Source: Polyangiaceae bacterium
GTDB taxonomy: Bacteria; Myxococcota_A; Polyangia; Polyangiales; Polyangiaceae
Reading direction: 5' to 3'
Assembly: GCA_019637265.1 (NCBI GenBank)
Contig: JAHBVY010000012.1
Coordinates: 1 to 64,000 of the forward strand
Length of the DNA stretch: 64,000 bases
The notes beneath the pieces were generated by a model that worked only from the letters and a program-made list of their open reading frames with translations, did not search any database and had not been told where the DNA came from. Positions 59,564-64,000 of the stretch are shown one piece after another. Position numbers and translations under genes: made by a program. The first letter of the stretch is position 1. The number at the start of each line of letters is the position of its first letter.

Positions 59564-61429
59564 ATGGCAGGCACTCAAAGCATGAAGGAGCACGGCGGCG
59601 CAGGCGACGAGCCGCCCGACGGAGCAGCGCCACCCGAAAACCAGGCAAACCCAGCGGAGCAGCCGTCACCCGCTGAAGCGCCGCCCGCCGCCCACCCATC
59701 CCTGGCCGCGTCGCCCGGTGGTCAGCCACCTGGTCAGTCAGCAGGTCTTTCGCCCGGAGCAGACCACAGCGCGCAGGCCGCACCCCCCATGGGTCAGCCT
59801 CACGAACCACCTCGAGGCGCGCCTCGCACCGTGCTGCTCGAGGACGCCCGAGCTGAGCCCAGCGAGCTTCACCAGCCGGGGGCGGAGGCCCCACGCGCCC
59901 AAGAAGCTGCACAGTCTGAGACACCTGAGCACCGCGCGGAAGCACCCTCGCCCGCACCAGCGCCAGCGCCAGCGAAGCGACGCGGCGTCCCCCTCTGGCT
60001 CCTGCTCATCGGTGGCGTCTTCTTACTCGTGCTCATCGCGCTCCCCATCGCCGGCTGGCTCGCTTGGGGGCCGTACACGCGGAAGCTGGTGATCGAGAGC
60101 GCGCGCGAGCGCGGGGTCGAGATCGATCCCGAGCGCGTGGAGGTGCCCTTCAACCTCAAATCAGCCAAGTTGACGAACACTCGCTTCCGCTTGATCGGCG
60201 TGGAGGGCCTCACGGGGGAGATCCGGGACTCGCAGGTGGAGCTCGACAACAAGAGCCCCAAGTCATTCGAGCTGACCGGCGTGGACCTCAAGGTCACCGG
60301 CTCCGCCGCGCGGCTCGCCCTGGAGCTCTCGGAGTGGACGTCAGCGCACCCGAGCCTGTACGGCAACGCCATGACGGCGCGCGAGGTCGACGTCACCTGG
60401 CGCGAAGCGGAAGGTAAGGATCCCTGGCTCAGCCTGAAGGGCGGTGAGGTCGCGCCCAGCGAGGGCGGCGCCCGGTTCAGCGCCAGCGGCGCCACCATCG
60501 CGGGGGTGGACACCGGGGCCCTCGGCGCCTCGTGGTCGGGGGAGCGCGCGCAGGTTTCCATGGGGTTTGGCGCGGCGGCGGGAGAAGAGGCGCCGGTCTC
60601 GCTCACCGTGGTGCACACGCCAGGCCGCGAGAGCGGCGCTTACGCGCCCTACGCCGAGCTCAAGGTGGCGAAGTTCCCGCTCGATCGCCTGGCAGGGCCG
60701 CTCGCCGTCCCCATCGACACGAAGGACGTCACCCTCGAGCTCAGCTCACGCTTCGAGTTCGAGTCCGAGCTGATGGGTGGCCCGGTGAATGGTCAGCTCA
60801 CCGCCACACTCATCGGCTTCACCCCACCCAAGCCGGACGAGCTCAGCCACTACGACTTCGGCGACCGCACCCACTTCACCACCCGCTTCGCCCTCGACTC
60901 CGAGCGCAAGAAGCTGAGCCTCACCGAGACCTCCGTCACAGCCGGCAGCTTCAAGCTGAAGGGCGACGGCGAGGTAGAGCGCTTCGATGACCACGCGCGC
61001 ATCTTGCTCAAGCTGCTCGCGAACCTGCCGTGCGCGGATCTCGCGGCGGCCGCGGTGGAGGACAAGCTGAAGCAGCTCGGGCCGCTCGGGAAGCTGGCGG
61101 GCAACGTCGCGAAGAGCGTGCTCAAGGGGTCGGTCGGCGTCACCGTGGTGGTGGACGCCGACTCGCGTGATCTCAAGAGCGCCAAGGTCGCCAAGCTCAT
61201 CGGCGTGGGCTGCGGCCTCAAGCCGCTCACCCTGCCCAACCTGAGCGACTTCCCCGATCTCAAAGACATCCCGCTCCCCGAGGGCTTCCCCAAGGAGCTG
61301 CCCAAGGGGATCCCGGAGCTGCCGAAGGATCTCCCCAAGCTCCCGTCCGAGCTGCCCAAGCTCCCATCCGAGCTGCCCCCCGGCTTCCCGTTCCCGCCCA
61401 AACCCACGCCGACCAGCAGCGCGAAGTAA
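59564..61429 (+). CDS. AsmA-like membrane-anchored protein
   Basis: About 621 residues. A Pro/Glu/Ala-rich cytoplasmic start, one membrane helix (VPLWLLLIGGVFLLVLIALPI), then a long beta-rich region of AsmA/YhdP-like character (LTGVDLKVTGSAARLALEL; VSLTVVHTP; GVDTGALGASW). The C-terminal 55 residues are short Pro repeats (ELPKGIPELPKDLPKLP). AsmA-type proteins sit in the periplasm and take part in lipid transport; this is inference. ATG 59564 or 59582 possible. A TAGCCT -10 lies 14 bases upstream. Confidence 0.72.
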   Translation: MAGTQSMKEHGGAGDEPPDGAAPPENQANPAEQPSPAEAPPAAHPSLAASPGGQPPGQSAGLSPGADHSAQAAPPMGQPHEPPRGAPRTVLLEDARAEPSELHQPGAEAPRAQEAAQSETPEHRAEAPSPAPAPAPAKRRGVPLWLLLIGGVFLLVLIALPIAGWLAWGPYTRKLVIESARERGVEIDPERVEVPFNLKSAKLTNTRFRLIGVEGLTGEIRDSQVELDNKSPKSFELTGVDLKVTGSAARLALELSEWTSAHPSLYGNAMTAREVDVTWREAEGKDPWLSLKGGEVAPSEGGARFSASGATIAGVDTGALGASWSGERAQVSMGFGAAAGEEAPVSLTVVHTPGRESGAYAPYAELKVAKFPLDRLAGPLAVPIDTKDVTLELSSRFEFESELMGGPVNGQLTATLIGFTPPKPDELSHYDFGDRTHFTTRFALDSERKKLSLTETSVTAGSFKLKGDGEVERFDDHARILLKLLANLPCADLAAAAVEDKLKQLGPLGKLAGNVAKSVLKGSVGVTVVVDADSRDLKSAKVAKLIGVGCGLKPLTLPNLSDFPDLKDIPLPEGFPKELPKGIPELPKDLPKLPSELPKLPSELPPGFPFPPKPTPTSSAK

Positions 61430-61445
61430 TGCGTTAGAGTCAGCC

Positions 61446-62522
61446 ATGGCCACGATCACCGTGCTCGGCGCTGGCATGATGGGCAGCGCGTGGTGTGTCC
61501 CGCTGCTGGACGCCGGGCATCGCGTGCTCCTCGTGGGGACTCACCTGGACGACGCGCTGATCGAGGGGCTCGCGGCGCGAAGGCACCACCTCACGCTGAA
61601 GCTCGATCTCCCCGAGGCGCTCGAGCCGCTGCCGCTCTCGGAGCTGCCGCGGGCCGTCGCCGAGGCAGATGTGGTGGGGCTGGGCGTCAGCTCCGCCGGG
61701 ATCGACTGGGCAGCGGAGGCGCTGGCGCCGCACCTCGGGGAGCGCCCGGTGATGCTCATCACCAAGGGCCTCGAGTGGGATGGGGAGCAGCTCATCACGT
61801 TACCTGACCGTTTCGTCTCGCAGCTGCGAACGGCGGCCGAGCGGGGAGGTCAAGCGGCAGCGCCGGGCCTCGCGCCGGTGGCCGTGGCGGGCCCTTGCAT
61901 CGCCGGCGAGCTCGCGCGCCGGGTGGAGACCTGCGTGGTGATGGCGGGTCGCGATCCAGAGCTCACCCGGCGCCTCGCCGCGATGGTGCGCACACCTTAC
62001 TACCACGGGTTCCCCAGCGACGACCTGGTGGGGGTGGAGGTGTGCGCGGCCCTGAAGAACGCCTACGCCATGGGCATCGCCTTCGGCGCAGGGCTGCACC
62101 AAGCGGCGGGCGGTGAGCCTGGCAGCGTGGCGATGCACAACCACGAGTCGGCGGTGTTCGCGCAGGCCAGCGTGGAGATGCTGCGGCTGGTGACGGCGCT
62201 CGGCGGGGAGGTGGCGAGCGTGGTGGGCCTCGCCGGCGTGGGCGACCTGGACGTCACCTGCAACGGCGGGCGCACCGGGCGCTTCGGGCGCCTACTCGGC
62301 GCGGGGCACTCCGTCAGTGAGGCTGTTCGCCTCATGGAGGGCGCCACCTTGGAGTGCCTCGCCATCCTCGAGATCATGCGTGAAGCGGTGCCCAGGCTCG
62401 AGCAGGCGGGCGCGCTCGAAGCGGGCAGCGTGCCGCTCCTCATGCACCTGTGGGAGGTCGCGCTCCAGGGCGCGCCGGTCGCGGTGCCCTTCCCGCGCTG
62501 CTTCGCCGGGCTCTCGGGCTGA
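61446..62522 (+). CDS. NAD(P)-dependent glycerol-3-phosphate dehydrogenase-like
   Basis: 358 residues. ITVLGAGMMGSAWCVPLLDAGH (cofactor), TKGLEWDG, VAVAGPCIAGELA and the catalytic KNAYAMGIAFGAGL with GVGDLDVTCNGGRTGRFGRLL match the GpsA fold. It would interconvert dihydroxyacetone phosphate and glycerol-3-phosphate or a related sugar phosphate. TAGAGT lies five bases before the ATG. A kinase gene follows at 62557, hinting at joint polyol or pentitol metabolism rather than lipid synthesis alone. Confidence 0.85.
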   Translation: MATITVLGAGMMGSAWCVPLLDAGHRVLLVGTHLDDALIEGLAARRHHLTLKLDLPEALEPLPLSELPRAVAEADVVGLGVSSAGIDWAAEALAPHLGERPVMLITKGLEWDGEQLITLPDRFVSQLRTAAERGGQAAAPGLAPVAVAGPCIAGELARRVETCVVMAGRDPELTRRLAAMVRTPYYHGFPSDDLVGVEVCAALKNAYAMGIAFGAGLHQAAGGEPGSVAMHNHESAVFAQASVEMLRLVTALGGEVASVVGLAGVGDLDVTCNGGRTGRFGRLLGAGHSVSEAVRLMEGATLECLAILEIMREAVPRLEQAGALEAGSVPLLMHLWEVALQGAPVAVPFPRCFAGLSG

Positions 62523-62556
62523 TATATCATTTCCATCAGGAAATTTGAGCGCGAGC
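62520..62556 (+). other. AT-rich spacer with hairpin
   Basis: TGATATATCA (62520-62529, palindromic, includes the stop) and a 6-bp stem ATTTCC/GGAAAT with ATCA loop (62529-62544). Unusually AT-rich in this window; may shape mRNA between the dehydrogenase and kinase genes. Confidence 0.35.
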
Positions 62557-64000
62557 ATGGCACAGGAACCCAGTCCGCCGGGAGCCAGAGCGCAGGGAAC
62601 CGGGCGGCGCCCTCTCGCATCGAGGCTCCCCTGGGCGCTCGGCGTCGACCTCAGCACCAGCGCGGTGAAGGCCATCGCCTGGGGGCTCGAGGGGGAGGAG
62701 GCCGGGAAGGCGCTGTTCACCGGGCGCGCCGCGATCGATCTGACGAATCCTTCGCCCCTCGCCTGGGAGCAGGACGCGAACGAGTGGTACCGGGCGCTGG
62801 GTGAGGCCTGTCGCGCGCTCAGCGACGCGATGTCAGATAGGCTGCCTTCCTTGGTGGGTGTCTCCCTGGCGCACCAGCGGGAGACCGTGGTGCTGACGGA
62901 CCCCGAAGGAGCGCCGCTCGGCCCTGCCCGAGTTTGGATGGATCAGCGCGGTGAGGTCCAAGTGACCCGCGCGACGCAGGCACTCGGCGCGAGCTTCCTC
63001 CACCAGACCACGGGCAAGCCGCCGTGCACCACCGCCTCCTTCTACAAGCTCGCGGCGTGGTTCGAGGAGGCGCCCGAGCTCCGCGCGCGCTGTCACATCA
63101 GCTGCGTGCACGGCTTCATCGCTCGCCGCCTGCTAGGCCGTCACGTGAGCTCCCTCGCGAGCGTGGACCCGATGGGGCTGCTCCACCTGACACAGCTCGA
63201 CTACGCCGCGCCCCTGCTCGATTTTTTGGGGGTTCGCGAGCACCAGCTCCCACGCTTGGCGGTGCCCGGGGAGCACCTGGGCGGCCTCACCCAGGAGGCA
63301 GCGGCGCACACCGGGCTACGCGCCGGGACCCCGCTGTTCGCGGGGGCCGGCGATGGTCAGGCAGCGGGCCTAGGCGCCGGGGTGTGCGCGCCGGGCGAGG
63401 CGTACTTGAACCTCGGCACGGCGCTGGTGAGCGGCACCCTGAGCCACGACTACGTGACGGACCTCAATTACCGCACGATGCTCTCCGCCGCGCCGCGCGC
63501 CGATTGGCTTACGGGTAAGCCAAGCTACTTCTTGGAGACGGACTTGAAGGGCGGCACCTTCACGTTTGACTGGCTGGCGGGTCGTCTCCTCGCGGAAACG
63601 GATGACGCCGGTGGCGCCGGTAGCGCTGAAGGCACTGCGACTGGAGGCGCTGGGCGCCCTGAAGGTGCTGAAACTGGAGGCGCTGAGCGCACTGCGAGCG
63701 CCGCGGAGGCCGCGCACGCGCAGAAGAACGCGCGCCTCGAGGCGCTCGCCGAGCGCGCGCGCTCGCTGCCGCCGGGCGCCGAGGGGCTGATGCTGGTGCC
63801 CTACTGGGCCGGCGTGATGAACCCGTATTGGGACGACGCGGCGAGCGGCATCACGATCGGCTGGCGAGGCCACCACGGCGCGCACCACCTGTACCGCGCG
63901 GCGCTCGAGGGGCTGGCGCTGGAGCAACGCCTGCACACGAGCGGCGTGGAGGCCAGCGCTGGATCCATCAGCCAGCTGGTCACCCTGGGCGGCCTGAGCG
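62557..64000 (+). CDS. FGGY carbohydrate kinase, 3' end outside window
   Basis: About 481 visible residues. LGVDLSTSAVKAIAWGLEG (phosphate 1), VGVSLAHQRETVVLTD, VWMDQRG, and GTPLFAGAGDGQAAGLGAG with NLGTALVSG place it with xylulokinase-like enzymes. An insertion of about 40 residues (GGAGSAEGTATGG...AAHAQKN, 63605-63720) interrupts the second domain. It phosphorylates a ketopentose or polyol with ATP; the exact sugar is not readable. Linked to the dehydrogenase gene by a 34-base spacer. Confidence 0.87.
   Translation, partial: MAQEPSPPGARAQGTGRRPLASRLPWALGVDLSTSAVKAIAWGLEGEEAGKALFTGRAAIDLTNPSPLAWEQDANEWYRALGEACRALSDAMSDRLPSLVGVSLAHQRETVVLTDPEGAPLGPARVWMDQRGEVQVTRATQALGASFLHQTTGKPPCTTASFYKLAAWFEEAPELRARCHISCVHGFIARRLLGRHVSSLASVDPMGLLHLTQLDYAAPLLDFLGVREHQLPRLAVPGEHLGGLTQEAAAHTGLRAGTPLFAGAGDGQAAGLGAGVCAPGEAYLNLGTALVSGTLSHDYVTDLNYRTMLSAAPRADWLTGKPSYFLETDLKGGTFTFDWLAGRLLAETDDAGGAGSAEGTATGGAGRPEGAETGGAERTASAAEAAHAQKNARLEALAERARSLPPGAEGLMLVPYWAGVMNPYWDDAASGITIGWRGHHGAHHLYRAALEGLALEQRLHTSGVEASAGSISQLVTLGGLS

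Overview
The window is GC-rich, densely coded DNA that reads like a Myxococcota (order Polyangiales-type) chromosome. This is inferred from Gly/Ser/Ala-repeat lipoproteins, a very large Ser/Thr kinase fused to an ATPase and helical repeats, an FHA-containing regulator, an ElbD-like ether-lipid enzyme and paired ArsA-type ATPases. It is chromosomal in character: no rRNA, tRNA, complete insertion sequence, CRISPR array or phage module was found. The gene at the left edge and the gene at the right edge both continue outside the window.

Layout. 1-2.4 kb: two coupled lipoprotein genes, one with an FGE-sulfatase domain. 2.7-4.1 kb: a UDP-sugar dehydrogenase. 4.2-12.4 kb: a tightly coupled minus-strand operon (HAD phosphatase, LarA-like protein, 1611-residue reductase/ligase/ACP/acyltransferase/SCP2 enzyme, SDR epimerase) that resembles the myxobacterial ether-lipid (elb) locus. 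12.6-16.4 kb: RNase D, then a secreted metallophosphoesterase with an outer-membrane-like protein. 16.5-23.4 kb: an enzyme-rich island of unknown purpose, with a radical SAM enzyme coupled to an unknown protein, a divergent unknown protein, two tandem PhyH-like oxygenases and a B12-type radical SAM enzyme. 23.5-30.2 kb: a two-gene ArsA/Get3-like ATPase pair, two UbiA-family prenyltransferases, a fructosamine-kinase-like protein, a low-molecular-weight phosphatase and an unknown protein. 30.2-34.8 kb: a membrane-anchored hydrolase, a 3-hydroxyacyl-CoA dehydrogenase-like SDR, GreB and an LTxxQ lipoprotein.

35-41.5 kb is a looser accessory stretch: lipoproteins, an AlbA_2/HATPase protein, a RibD/DHFR-like reductase, a MarR regulator coupled to a c-type cytochrome, and a small graveyard holding a duplicated antitoxin-like gene, a 22-codon toxin stub and the tail of an AraC regulator. 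41.6-46.6 kb: the giant kinase faces an FHA/ATPase/winged-helix regulator, a plausible signalling pair. 46.8-55 kb: two tandem zinc-ribbon membrane paralogues, a repeat-rich lipoprotein and a further membrane protein. 55-56.9 kb: a putative toxin-antitoxin-type module (63-residue protein, AbiEii-like nucleotidyltransferase, convergent AbiEi-like regulator) that is the intact relative of the graveyard copy. 57.2-64 kb: membrane and lipoproteins, an AsmA-like protein, a glycerol-3-phosphate-dehydrogenase-like enzyme and an FGGY sugar kinase.

Two patterns cut across the whole window. A G/T-rich element (core GGGGGTTTG, in about fifteen versions) sits in most intergenic gaps, usually downstream of a gene. 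A TAGAGT/TAGCCT-type -10 box lies 5-9 nt before several ATGs, implying leaderless transcripts. The most promising undescribed material is the 16.5-23.4 kb enzyme island, the TA-like module with its truncated copy, and the G/T element.
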